Shown: positions 12,108 to 22,373 of the stretch, piece by piece
Numbering within the stretch: position 1 is the stretch's first letter
Layout of the letters: every line of letters begins with the position of its first letter
Source: Tetracentron sinense
Lineage: Eukaryota > Streptophyta > Magnoliopsida > Trochodendrales > Trochodendraceae
Assembly: GCA_015143295.1 (NCBI GenBank)
Contig: CM026568.1
Coordinates: 36,030,441 to 36,094,440 of the forward strand
Direction of reading: 5' to 3'
Length of the DNA stretch: 64,000 nt
Notes under the pieces: generated by a model
Seen by the model: only the letters and a program-made list of their open reading frames with translations
The model's database searches: none
What the model was told of the DNA's origin: nothing
Position numbers and translations under genes: made by a program

Positions 12108-14633
12108 TGTAGCACCCCGAAACTTTTTATACCTAATGAATAAGGTTCTCATAGCCAATTGGCCTTTCACGTAGTCCAATTAAGAAATAAATAAGAATTT
12201 GAAAATTCTAAAATGTCGAAAATGTTCCTTTTCGAAAGACGAATCCAACGTAAGTTGAATCGACAAAATCCGACGAACGAGTCAAAAGTTATGGCCGAGA
12301 TACCAAATAGAGAAATCAGCAAAATGGACAAAAACACAGATCAACCGGTCAACCGCTCTCACCACCAATCGACCCGTCGCCTACCGGTCGACCGCTTTAC
12401 CCACCGGTCGATTGCTCTCGCACTAAAACTTGTATGGGAGATTTTTCCGGAGGGGAGATTTTGACCGGTCGACCGCTTTACCCACCGGTCGATCACTAGC
12501 CTACCGGTCGACCGCTCCTCAAGCATTTTACCTATTTCGGTATGTTTTGCTGAAATCTTAAGGGTTGGATGGTCATTTGACTACCCTTTTTTCTATATAA
12601 ACCCAAATTCGTGGGTTTGGATTCTCATAAACCCCAAGCTCAAGTTTTGAGAGATTTAGAGAAGGAAGAGAGGGAAGAAACTAGGGTTTTAGTGCAAGGT
12701 GGGTTGGATGATCCATTGGAGCTTGGATCTCTTCTCTCAAGCTAAGATCCTTCTTCTTTGAAGCTTGGATCTCATTTCCCTTAAGATCTCTTTCAAGTAT
12801 TCAAGGTTAGTACACTCTTACTAACTACTTTAGTAATAACCTAGGTTTATTTTAAAAACATTCTTGTGAATTTCTTTAGTTCGTTCTTTTCTTGATTTGC
12901 CTTATTAAATCCCTAAATTAAACAAGATAAAGAAGAAATTGTGGATGTGTGAATATGTAGTTGAGGCGATGGATGTTATATGTTATGATGGATGATGAAA
13001 TGGTGGAAGGGCATAGTACACATAAGGAACACGCCCCATGTGTTTGATGGAATTGTTGAATGAGAAATAATGAAATAAATAAATATAAGAATGTTGCACA
13101 CCACTTTTTTGATAAAATGCATGAATAATCTTGAAAATTAAGACTAAGGAAATATGAATAAAGGCTAAAGAAACTTTGCATGTTAAGTGTTCGACAAGAT
13201 GCATGAATGAGAATTCAAGGAAATTAAAGAAGATTATTAAAGCATATTTATGTAGTTTTCTTAGAAATTGAAATTTTAGACCAATTGTCTTATATGCTCG
13301 TTTTAAATTCCAACATGATCATAAAAAGAATTGAAATGTCATATGTGTACCTTGAACCATCTATGATAGTATGATTGTCACGAATGCCACACACACCAAA
13401 CACGTATGCATGAACCAAACTTTTTATGTATAAGAATATAGAAAAAAAACACCAAGAACAAGAAACGTAAATTGTGAAACAAGCATAAATGTCAAGGGTA
13501 GGGTATATCCATAGGATATGTCATACCTAGCTCACAAGAAAACATGACAAGCAAGAAAATCAAGATGCTAATGTGTTCCGTTCCATCATAGTTCAGACAT
13601 TAGCTAAGCAAGTAAATTTACTAGTGTGTTCTGTTCCATTATAGTCCGGGCATTAGTAAAGCAAGTCAAGATACTAATGTGTTCCGTTCAATCATAGTCC
13701 GGGCATTAGTAAGCAAGATGCTAATGTGTTCCGTTCCATTATAGTCCGGACATTAGCAAAGTAAGGCAAGAACTAGTATGACCGTCCAAGTCATAGTTCG
13801 GGTACTAGTTAAACAAGACATGAGGCTATTCCATTATAGTCCGGACATTAGTCAAGCAAGAATAACAAGAACCTAATATGTCCGTCCATTTTATAGTTCG
13901 GGTACTAGTTAAACAAGATAAACACGTAAACAAGAAGACATGCATGACTTTCACAAGACAAGAATAATTCCATAAGAAGCGTATGGTAACTACAAGATGC
14001 ATGAGATGTATAAGGAACTCACGATGTAACGGAAAACACATTGGGTAAAAGCATGAATGTAAAACATGATTAAATGTAAGATGTTCAAGATTTTATTTTG
14101 TTATTTAATTCTAACTTCCGCATTTTGATTATATAAATGTGATGATGAACTGTATTACGCATGTTATGTTATCGCTATTACTATTGTTAGCTAATAGCTT
14201 GTACTCGCTGAATATTCCATACTCAACCGTACTTTTATGTCGGCAGGTACACTATACGATATATGGACTACAGTTCCTTGGATAGAGGCGACTCAGGGAG
14301 AGCAGAAGATTGCTCTATTTGTCACTCAAATATTAGGGGTTAGATATATGGCTTTATGGTTGGGTTGAGAGAGAGAGACATGTATTTTAGGTCTTTTTCT
14401 TTAGGGATTTTCATGTAAGCTTGAGTTAGTAACTCAAGCATTGGACTCTTTTGTACTTATTGTAATTTTTATTAAGTCGTTGGTTATGTTAACACTTGGA
14501 AGTATATTTATATTAAAGAAATTTTCCGGACCACATACTTGGCATGACTTGTATACTCTTTGCAGGTTAGTTTAAAGTATAAGTCACGTCGTCAAAATAT
14601 CCTAACTTCTAGGGGGTATTTTGAGGCGTTACA
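12108..14633 (+). mobile_element. Solo LTR G, copy 1
   Basis: A 2,526-bp element starting TGTAGCACCCCGAAACTTTT and ending GAGGCGTTACA, flanked by the 5-bp duplication CCGGA (12103-12107, 14634-14638). A TATA box (TTCTATATAA, 12591-12600) fits a plus-strand U3 promoter. Upstream of it lie three perfect GGTCGACC palindromes (12386, 12467, 12506) among degenerate copies, and downstream a tandem array of about 50-bp units (13567-13920). There is no coding capacity and no second LTR, so it is a solo LTR. The TGTAGCACCCCG...TTACA ends resemble chromovirus (Tekay/Del) LTRs; that assignment is inference. Confidence 0.9.
13567..13920 (+). repeat. Minisatellite of hairpin-like units in LTR G
   Basis: About seven imperfect units. 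One type runs from CTAATGTGTTCCGTTCC to GTCCGGGCATTAG; the other runs from ACTAGTATGACCGTCC to TTCGGGTACTAGT. Each unit has complementary ends (CTAATG/CATTAG, ACTAGT/ACTAGT). The array recurs in the second LTR copy at 17925-18290. Confidence 0.85.
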
Positions 14634-14639
14634 CCGGAA

Positions 14640-14975
14640 TCCGTGTTTTTTTTTTGGTAACGAAGTAATCTATTTATCAAGGACCAATTACATAAATCCC
14701 AGGGTCGGGTAAATCTAAATCCCTGACCGGGACAACTTGAGGTTCGGGGACAACTTGAGGAAGGAAAATACCATGTAACCAAGTTAGGCTTACGGAAAGT
14801 GCCTGTTGGGCAACATTGAGAGCTAGAGAATTTGTCATCCGGTTTATGAATCGAAATTGAAGATGGGGATAAACTCAAGTGACGGATATCAGCCATTAGA
14901 GTGATAAGATCCCCATATTGAGAAGATCTTCCTTGAATGATGTCCACCACTTCCTTAGCATCTGATTCCACTATA
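14640..14975 (-). pseudogene. LINE 3' end: RNase H-like fragment (copy 1)
   Basis: The minus strand reads MESDAKEVVDIIQG and continues through DIRHLSLSPSSISIHKP. This matches the ESD..VVD.I..........L..DI..L....S..S..H pattern of plant LINE RNase H domains (RVT_3). The C-terminal part is degenerate. The T run at about 14645-14653 on the plus strand is the poly-A tail of this minus-strand LINE end. A second diverged piece of the same motif lies at about 15301-15360. The duplicated counterpart is at 19012-19345. Confidence 0.7.
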
Positions 14976-15571
14976 AGGTTAAGTCATTTATGTCATTAGA
15001 GTGACAAGATCCCCATGTTGAGAAGATCTTTCTTAAGGGTGGTTGGCGAGAATGTGGGTGAAAGAAAAGAAAATAAAAGAAATGAAAAGAAAAAAAAAGA
15101 AGAAAAGAAACTAAAATTTTCTCGTAAAATAACGATCAAAAGAAAAGATGAAAGAAGTTATTGGGAGAAAGTTTGTCACAATTGAGAAAGTATAAGAAAA
15201 TAAAAGTGTTACTTGCAAACCAAACAAAAGAAAAGTACAAGAAAACACAACTTTTTTTTCTTTTTCTTTTTCTCTCACTTTTTGGTCAAACGAACACAAC
15301 CTACCCTAAAAGATGTCCGCCACGTCCTTAACATCTGATTCGACTATAATGTTAGGCCATTTATGAAAAATAAGCATACGGGAAACGGATGAGTCCGTGT
15401 TGATTCTTCTAATTCTAACAAAGGAAAATGGGAGTCCGTGTTGATTCTTCTAATTCTAACAAAGGAAAATGGGAAACGGAAGTGGTGTTGAATTGATTCT
15501 TCTAATTCTATTCTATACAACAACTGCCCTTGGTGCCCAAGAAAAATTGAATTGTGCCATTACGACTCTCG

Positions 15572-15735
15572 TTTTTTTTTTTTGGTGAGAGATACACGGT
15601 TAGGCCGTCACCCTGGTTAGTAGGTTAGTATTTGTTCAAAGTCATGAGCAGGTGAAGACGACAACACACTCTCACCCTCTCAGGAATGGAACCCGGGTCA
15701 ATGGAGTGGTAACTAGCACAAACTCTTGTTCACCA
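15572..15735 (-). mobile_element. SINE-like element (copy-2 unit)
   Basis: Duplicate of the sequence at 8234-8400, in the same orientation with its poly-A tail on the minus strand. Confidence 0.5.
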
Positions 15736-16006
15736 CTTTATTATTCAATATCAATTGTGATAAGAATTGATTGTGTAAAAATTAATTGTCAAATAATCAA
15801 ATTTTACAAATAATAATGTCTGGGATAGTTGAGTCTCTCAACCCACCAATCAATGAACAGTAACCATGGCCATATCCAAATCGCTTTCGAGAGAAAAAAA
15901 CTCCCCAGTTTTTGTCTTTTTGGGTACATAACACTGGTTAAGCTGTCTTATATAAAAAAAACACTATTTAAGCTGTAAACCAATCAATTTGATTTGTATA
16001 TTCCAA

Positions 16007-16216
16007 GGATTTGATCTGGCCCTGGCAAGACCAAAATCATCGGGCCTCCACAAAACATCCGGCATGTGGCGATAAAAAAAGGGGGAGAAGTCATTTTATT
16101 ATCTCCCCTATTTTTTGACTTCTCCCCAATTGATATTTCTCCCTTTTTATCACCACATGTCACCCTGATATGTAGAGGCCGGATGATTTTGGTCAGGTGA
16201 GAGCCATATCAAATCC
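16007..16216. mobile_element. MITE (copy-2 unit)
   Basis: Counterpart of the MITE at 8662-8897, with terminal inverted repeats GGATTTGATCTGGCCCTGGC and ...GAGAGCCATATCAAATCC. It lacks the internal short duplication, so that duplication arose in copy 1 after the large duplication, or was lost here. Confidence 0.65.
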
Positions 16217-16492
16217 AGCCCCTTCAATTGCATATGTGACTGATGTTGATTGGATGAGAGACAATGAGTAGGAAATTTAAGTTTTGCATTTTTTTTTAAT
16301 CATCCGATCAACATCAGCCATACAAGCAATTGAACATCAACCACACTAGCAATTGAATTGGCTTAAATGCAATTGCAATTTGCTATTATCCTATCTCCTA
16401 GTCTTCTTCCATGGGGGACATGTATTGATGAATTTGGATCACATTAAAAATTGGATATTTTTTTATTTATTTTTTAGCTAAGATGATCCTGA

Positions 16493-19004
16493 TGTAGCAC
16501 CCCGGAACTTTTTGTACCTAATGAATAAGGTTCTCATAGCCAATTGGCTTTTCACATAGTCCAATTAAGAAATAAATAAGAATTTGAAACTTCTAAAATG
16601 CCGAAAATGTTCATTTTCGAAAGACGAATCCAACGTAAGTTGAATCGTCAAAATCCGACGAACGAGTCAAAAGTTATGGCCGAGATACCAAATAGGGAAA
16701 TCAGTAAAATGGGCAAGAACACATACTAACCAGTCGACCGCTCTCACCGCCGGTCGACCCGTCGCCTACCGGTCGACAGCTCTCGCACTAAAACTTGTAT
16801 GAGAGATTTTTCCAGATGAGAGATTTTGACCAGTCGACCGCTCTACCCACCAGTCGATCGCTAGCCTACCGGTCGACCACTCCTCAAGCATTTTTCCTAT
16901 TTTGGTCTGTTTTGCCGAAATCTTAAGGGTAGGATGGTCATTTGACCACCCATTTTTTTATATAAACCCAAATTGATGGGTTTGGGTCCTCATAAACCCT
17001 AAGCTCAAGTTTTTGGAGATTTGGATAAGGAAGAGAGGAAAGAAATTAGGATTTTAGTGCAAGGTGGGTTGGATGATCCATTGGAGCTTATATCTCTTCT
17101 CTCAAGCCAAGATCCTTCTTTTTTGAAGCTTGGATCTCATTTCCCTCAAGATCTCTTTCAAGTATTCAAGGTTAGTACACTCTTACTAACTAATTTAGTA
17201 ATAACCTAGGTTTATTTTAAAAGCATGCTTGTGGATTTTTTTTAGTTCGTTCTTTTCTTGATTTGCCTTATTAAATCCCTAAATTGAAAAGATAAATAAG
17301 AAATTGTGGATGTGTGAATGTGTAGTTGAGGCGATGGATGTCATGTGTTGTGATGGATGATGAAATGGTGGAAGGGCATAATACACATAAGGAATACACC
17401 CCATGTGTTTGATGGAATTGTTGAATGAGAAAACATGAAATAAATAAATATAAGAATGTTGCACACCACTTGTTTGATAAAATGCATGAATAACCTTGAA
17501 AACCAAGACTAAGGAAATATGAATAAAGGTTAAAGAAATGTTGCATATTAAGTATTCGACAAAATGCATGAATGAGAATTCAAGGAAATTAAAGAAGATT
17601 ATTAAAGCATGTTTATATAGTTTTCTTAGAAATTGAAATTTTAGACCAATTGCCTTATATGCTCGTTTTAAATTCCAACATGATCATAAAAAGAATTGAA
17701 ATGTCATATGTGTACCTTGAACCATCTATGATAGTATGATCGTCACGAATGCCACACACCAAGCACGTATGCATGAACCAAACTTTTTTTGTATAAGAAT
17801 ATGGAAAGAAACACCATGAACAAGAAACGTGAATTGTGAAACAAGCATAAATGTCAAGGATAGGGCATATCTCTAGGATATGTCATACTTGACTCACAAG
17901 AAAACATGACAAACAAGAAAATCAAGATGTTAATGTGTTTTGTTCCATCATAGTTCGGGCATTAGCTAAGCAAGTAAATTTACTAGTGTGTTTTGTTCCA
18001 TTATAATCCAGACATTAGTAAAACAAGTCAAGATAATAATGTATTCCGTTCAATCATAGTCCGGGCATTAGTAAGCAAGATGTTAATGTATTCCGTTCCA
18101 TTATAGTCCGCGCATTAGCAAAGTAAGGCAAGAGCTAGTATGACCATCCAAGTCATAGTTCGGGTACTAGTTAAATAAGACATGAGGCTAATGTGTTCCG
18201 TTCCATTATAATCCGGGCATTAGTCAAGCAAGAATAACAAGAACCTAGTATGTCCGTCCATTTTATAGTTCGGGTACTAGTTAAACAAAATAAACACGTA
18301 AACAAGAAGACATGCATGACTCTCACAAGACAAGAATAATTCCATAAGAAGCGTAAGGTAACCACAAGATGCATGAAATGTATAAGGAACTCATGATGTA
18401 ACGGAAAACACATTGGGTAAAAACATGAATGTAAAGCATGATTAAATGTAAGATGTTCAAGATTTTATTTTGTTATTTAATTCTAGCTTCCGCACTCTGA
18501 TTATATAAATGTGATGATGAACTGTATTACGCATGTTATGTCATCGCTATTACTATTATTTGCTAGTAGCTTGTACTCGCTGAGTATTCCATACTCAACC
18601 GTACTTTTATGTCGGTAGGTACACTATATAATATATGGACTTCAGTTCCTTTGATAGAGGGGACTCAGGGAGAGTAGGAGATTGCTCTGTTTGTCACCCA
18701 AATATTAGGGGTTAGATATGTGGCTTTATGGTTGGGTTGAGAGAGAGAGACATGTATTTTGAGTCTTTTTCTTTAGGGATTTTCATGTAAGCTTGAGTTG
18801 GTAACTCAAGCATTTGACTCTTTTGTACTTATTGTAATTTTTATTAAGTCGTTGGTTATGTTAACACTTGGAAGTACATTTATACTAAAGAAAATTTCCG
18901 AACCATTATTTGCCATGACTTGTATACTCTTTGCAGGTTAGTTTAAAGTATAAGTCACGTCGCCAAAGTATCCTAATTCTTAAGGGGTATTTTGGAGTGT
19001 TACC
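16493..19004 (+). mobile_element. Solo LTR G, copy 2
   Basis: Duplicate of 12108-14633. It starts TGTAGCACCCCGGAAC; the terminal A has changed (...GTGTTACC). The flanks CCTGA (16488-16492) and CCGGA (19005-19009) are the same 5-bp site duplication with one substitution. The TATA box (TTATATAAACCC, about 16960) is retained, while the GGTCGACC palindromes are mostly degraded. Confidence 0.88.
17925..18290 (+). repeat. Minisatellite in LTR G, copy 2
   Basis: The same CTAATG...CATTAG and ACTAGT...ACTAGT units as at 13567-13920, with extra substitutions. Confidence 0.83.
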
Positions 19005-19011
19005 CCGGAGT

Positions 19012-19345
19012 CCGTGTTTTTTTTTTTGGTAACGAGGTAGTCAATTTATCAAGGACCAATTACATAAATCCCAGGGTCGGGTAAATCCAAATCCCTGACC
19101 GAGACAACTTGAGATTCGGGGACAACTTGAGGAAGGAAAACACCATGTAACCGAGTTAGGCTTACGAAAAGTGCCTATTGGGCAACATTGAGAGCCAGAT
19201 AATTTGTCATCCGGTTTATGAACCGAAATTGAAGACGAGGATAAACTCAAGTGATGGATATCTGCCATTAGAGTGACAAGATCCCCATATTGAGAAGATC
19301 TTCCTTGAATGATGTCCACCACTTCCTTAGCATCTGATTCCACTA
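19012..19345 (-). pseudogene. LINE 3' end: RNase H-like fragment (copy 2)
   Basis: Duplicate of 14640-14975, again starting MESDAKEVVDIIQG on the minus strand and ending at a poly-A tail (T run at about 19016-19027). A second diverged piece (ESDVKGGVDIF) is at about 19676-19720, matching 15301-15360 in copy 1. Confidence 0.7.
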
Positions 19346-19903
19346 TAAGGTTAAGTCATTTATGCCATTAGAGTGACAAGATCCCCATGTTGAGAAGATT
19401 TTTCTTAAGGGTGGTTGGCAAGAAAGTGGGTGAAAGAAAAAAAAATAAAATAAAATAAAAATAAAAGAAAGGAAAAAGAAAAAAAACTAAAATTTTCTCC
19501 TAAAATAACCAACAAAAGAAAAGATGAAAGAAGTCATAAGGAGAAAGTTTCTCGCAATTGAGAAACTACAAGAAAATAAAAGTGTTACTTACAAACCAAA
19601 CACAAGAAAAGTAAGAAAACATAAGTTTTTTTTTTCTTTTTCTCTCACTTTTTGGTCAAACGAACACAACCTACCCTAAAAAATGTCCACCCCTCCCTTA
19701 ACATCTGATTCGACTATCCTGTTATACCATTTATGAAAAATAAGCATACCGCAAACGGATGAGTCCGTGTTTGATTCTTCTAATTCTAACAAACGAAAAT
19801 GGGAAATGGGAAATGGGAAACGGAAGCGGTGGTGAATTGAATCTTCTACTTCTAATTCTATTCTATAGAACAACTGCCGTGGTGCCCAAGAAATAATTTT
19901 ACC

Positions 19904-19913
19904 TTTAAATATA
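19904..19913 (+). promoter_or_regulatory. Possible TATA box of the DUF2828 gene
   Basis: TTTAAATATA, 76 bp before the ATG at 19989 and just beyond the end of the tandem duplication. Assigned on sequence and position only; no transcript start is known. Confidence 0.4.
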
Positions 19914-19988
19914 GACCCTTCCAAAGGAAAAAGGAAAAAACATAGATCCACCTGAGAGATCTTGCAAACCGACATCGATTGATCCGGA

Positions 19989-21893
19989 ATGGCTCATCCT
20001 CTCCAGCTGCTCGGCCCACCGGAAATCTACCTCCCTTCCTCTGCCGGAAAACAGAGTCTGACCAGTACCGGAGACCCTTTCATGGATCTTATGCTCTCCA
20101 ATTTCAACAGCACCAAGCTCGCCGTGAAACCACCAATGGGGTTGACGGAAAATCAATCTCCTACTTTCCTATCCACCGGTAACCCGTGTTTGGATTTCTT
20201 CTTCCACGTGGTTCCTGATACACCGCCGGAAAGTCTGACTCACATGTTACAATTGGCTTGGAACCACGACCCTTTGACTACTCTCAAACTCATCGGCAAC
20301 TTGAGAGGTGTCAGAGGGACCGGAAAATCAGACAAAGAGGGATTCTACACGGCGGCTTTGTGGCTCCACAAAAACCATCCCAAAACCCTGGCTTGCAACG
20401 TGAGGCAGTTTGCCGATTTCGGCTACTTCAAAGATTTGCCCGAGATTCTCTTTCGGCTACTCGAAGGTCCGGATGTTCGCAGAATCGCAAAGGAGGAGAG
20501 ATGGAAGAGAACAAAAGGTAAAATGAGAATGATAAGGTTGAGACTCAAGAACAAAAATTTGAAAAAGAAAACTAAATCTACAATACCACGGGAGGAGAGG
20601 ATTTTGGCCGAAACGGCGAAAATCAAGATACAAAAGGAGAAGGCGAGCAATCTAAGGCAGGCAAAAACAATTGCGATGGCCAAAAAAGCTCTAGAGAGGT
20701 ACAATCGTGATCCGGACTATCGATTCCTGCACGATCGGATATCTGATCTCTTTGCCGACCTTCTCAAGTCCGATCTACAGTTCATGAAATCCGGGGATCT
20801 CAGAAAGATCAGCCTTGCTTCGAAATGGTGTCCTTCTCTTGATTCCTCTTTTGATCGATCGACGCTCCTCTGCGAGAGCATCGCTAGGAGAGTTTTTCCG
20901 CGCGATTCCCATCCAGAATACGAAGGAATCGAGGAGGCTCATTACGCTTACAGAATTCGAGATCGTCTGCGGAAGCAATTCCTCGTCCCGCTCCGCAAAA
21001 TCCTAGAGCTGCCGGAGATCTATATGAGCTCGAACCGATGGGACTCGCTCCCGTACAACCGAGTCGCTTCCGTCGCCATGAAAAACTACAAGAAACTCTT
21101 CAAGACACACGATGGAATCCGGTTCGAGAATTACCTGTATAACGTGAAGCAGGGAAAGGCAAAGATCCCTGCGGGAGCATTGCTTCCTCACGAGATATTG
21201 GCCTCCTTGAACGACGAAGACGGGGACCAAGTTGCAGAGTTGCAATGGCAGAGAATGGTTGGAGATCTCTCCAAGAAAGGAAAATTGAGAAATTGCCTTG
21301 GGGTCTGTGACGTCTCAGGAAGCATGGACGGGATACCAATGGAGGTCTGTGTCGCGCTAGGACTGTTAATCTCAGAGCTGAGTGAAGATCCATGGAAGGG
21401 AAAAGTTATTACATTCAGCCATAATCCTCAGCTTCACAAGATCGAAGGAGATGATCTTCGATCCAAGACTCAATTCATGAGGCAGATGGATTGGGGGATG
21501 AACACAGATTTTCGGAAGGTTTTTGATCTGATATTGACGGTCGCGATTAACGGGAATCTGAGCGAAGATCAGTTGATAAAGAGGGTTTTCGTGTTCAGCG
21601 ATATGGAGTTTGATCAGGCGTCCGAGAAAAATTGGGAGACGGACTACGAGGCCATACTTAGGAAATTTCGGGAAAGCGGGTTTGTAACGGTGCCGGAAAT
21701 CGTGTTTTGGAACCTTCGACACTCGAGGGCGACTCCGGTGCAGGCGGTGCAGAAGGGGGTGGCGCTCGTTAGCGGGTTTTCAAAGAACCTGTTGACATTG
21801 TTTTTGGAGCGAGAAGGGATTCTGAGCCCAGAGGATGCGATGGAGTTGACCATCTCCAGTGAAGAATACATGAAACTCGTTTTACTTGATTAA
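19989..21893 (+). CDS. DUF2828 / vWA-like protein, intronless
   Basis: A 634-residue protein in one exon. The ATG lies in a favourable context (GGAATGGCT), and the first conserved-looking block (GNPCLDFFFHVVPDTPP, from about residue 66) follows soon after. It fits the plant and fungal DUF2828 family, in which a helical N-terminal region related to TROVE/Ro60-type folds is followed by a von Willebrand A-like domain. The vWA part is clear: DVSGS at residues 441-445 is the metal-ion (MIDAS) DxSxS motif, T506 (MNTDF) and D538 (FSDMEFD) suit the other MIDAS positions. A lysine/arginine-rich, probably helical segment at about 170-250 separates the parts. No signal peptide or membrane segment is seen. 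The molecular role of plant members is not established; RNA binding or protein scaffolding is inference from the Ro60-like architecture. No frameshift or stop interrupts it. A possible poly-A signal (AATAAA) is at 21932-21937. Confidence 0.93.
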   Translation: MAHPLQLLGPPEIYLPSSAGKQSLTSTGDPFMDLMLSNFNSTKLAVKPPMGLTENQSPTFLSTGNPCLDFFFHVVPDTPPESLTHMLQLAWNHDPLTTLKLIGNLRGVRGTGKSDKEGFYTAALWLHKNHPKTLACNVRQFADFGYFKDLPEILFRLLEGPDVRRIAKEERWKRTKGKMRMIRLRLKNKNLKKKTKSTIPREERILAETAKIKIQKEKASNLRQAKTIAMAKKALERYNRDPDYRFLHDRISDLFADLLKSDLQFMKSGDLRKISLASKWCPSLDSSFDRSTLLCESIARRVFPRDSHPEYEGIEEAHYAYRIRDRLRKQFLVPLRKILELPEIYMSSNRWDSLPYNRVASVAMKNYKKLFKTHDGIRFENYLYNVKQGKAKIPAGALLPHEILASLNDEDGDQVAELQWQRMVGDLSKKGKLRNCLGVCDVSGSMDGIPMEVCVALGLLISELSEDPWKGKVITFSHNPQLHKIEGDDLRSKTQFMRQMDWGMNTDFRKVFDLILTVAINGNLSEDQLIKRVFVFSDMEFDQASEKNWETDYEAILRKFRESGFVTVPEIVFWNLRHSRATPVQAVQKGVALVSGFSKNLLTLFLEREGILSPEDAMELTISSEEYMKLVLLD

Positions 21894-22373
21894 CAATGAC
21901 ATCTATACCGTTACGGTTGCATACCGACCAAAATAAAAAAATCATTGTGCACATCAATGAGAAAGGTGCTCTTATGAGCACACCGACCCATACACATGTA
22001 TTTCTATTTTTCTAGTTTGTTGTTTGTTTTTTGAGAACACTAAAACATACCTGCTCTTTACTCCACTAACCACTCTCTACTGCTGACTAATTTAGCAATA
22101 CTAACCGGAGTTGCAGCATTAGCTAACCAAATTGTTATTAAAAATAGTAACGGCTCTGTTATATACCATTAAACTGCATTAAATGTTTTGAGCACACATG
22201 ACCTGACAGATCTCATCATCTATAAATTTCTTTATTTGAAACAGCATTATCGATGTACCATGAACAAGTGATGGTATTTTATGTTTTGTCACTTTGGTGT
22301 ATAGAGGAAGAAAATGTTAGGGTGCTAGTGGCAATGTGGCATTACCTAATAATAGTTTTTTTTTTAATAGCTA
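21894..22373. other. 3' flank of DUF2828 gene, no gene
   Basis: AT-rich sequence holding the presumed 3' UTR and poly-A signal, with no other gene seen. Confidence 0.5.

Larger units (their letters stand above)
8196..15539. repeat. Tandem duplication, copy 1 (interrupted)
   Basis: First copy of a direct duplication with 15540-19889. Both copies begin AGAAAAATTGAATTGTGCC. Without the solo LTR at 8983-11914 and its 5-bp duplication, copy 1 is about 4,407 bp against 4,350 bp for copy 2, and the same parts occur in the same order: SINE-like unit, MITE, solo LTR, LINE fragment. The copies differ by scattered substitutions and small indels, so the event is not very recent. The junction after ...TGGTGCCCA falls in a short AAGAAA microhomology. 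Confidence 0.93.
15540..19889. repeat. Tandem duplication, copy 2
   Basis: Second copy, 4,350 bp, of the unit that begins at 8196, without solo LTR A. It ends after TGGTGCCCAAGAA, about 100 bp before the start codon of the DUF2828 gene, so its right edge lies in or beside that gene's promoter. The TATA-like sequence at 19904-19913 is just outside the duplicated unit. Confidence 0.93.

Noticed and set aside
13567-13920. CRISPR-like array of regularly spaced repeats
   Set aside because: This is a plant nuclear sequence, the spacers are not unique, and the array is part of an LTR found in two duplicate copies.
12108-19004. The two LTR G copies as 5' and 3' LTRs of one complete retrotransposon
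   Set aside because: Each is flanked on both sides by its own CCGGA-type duplication, and the sequence between them (LINE end, SINE, MITE) also occurs outside them in matching order. A segmental tandem duplication explains this; a single element does not.
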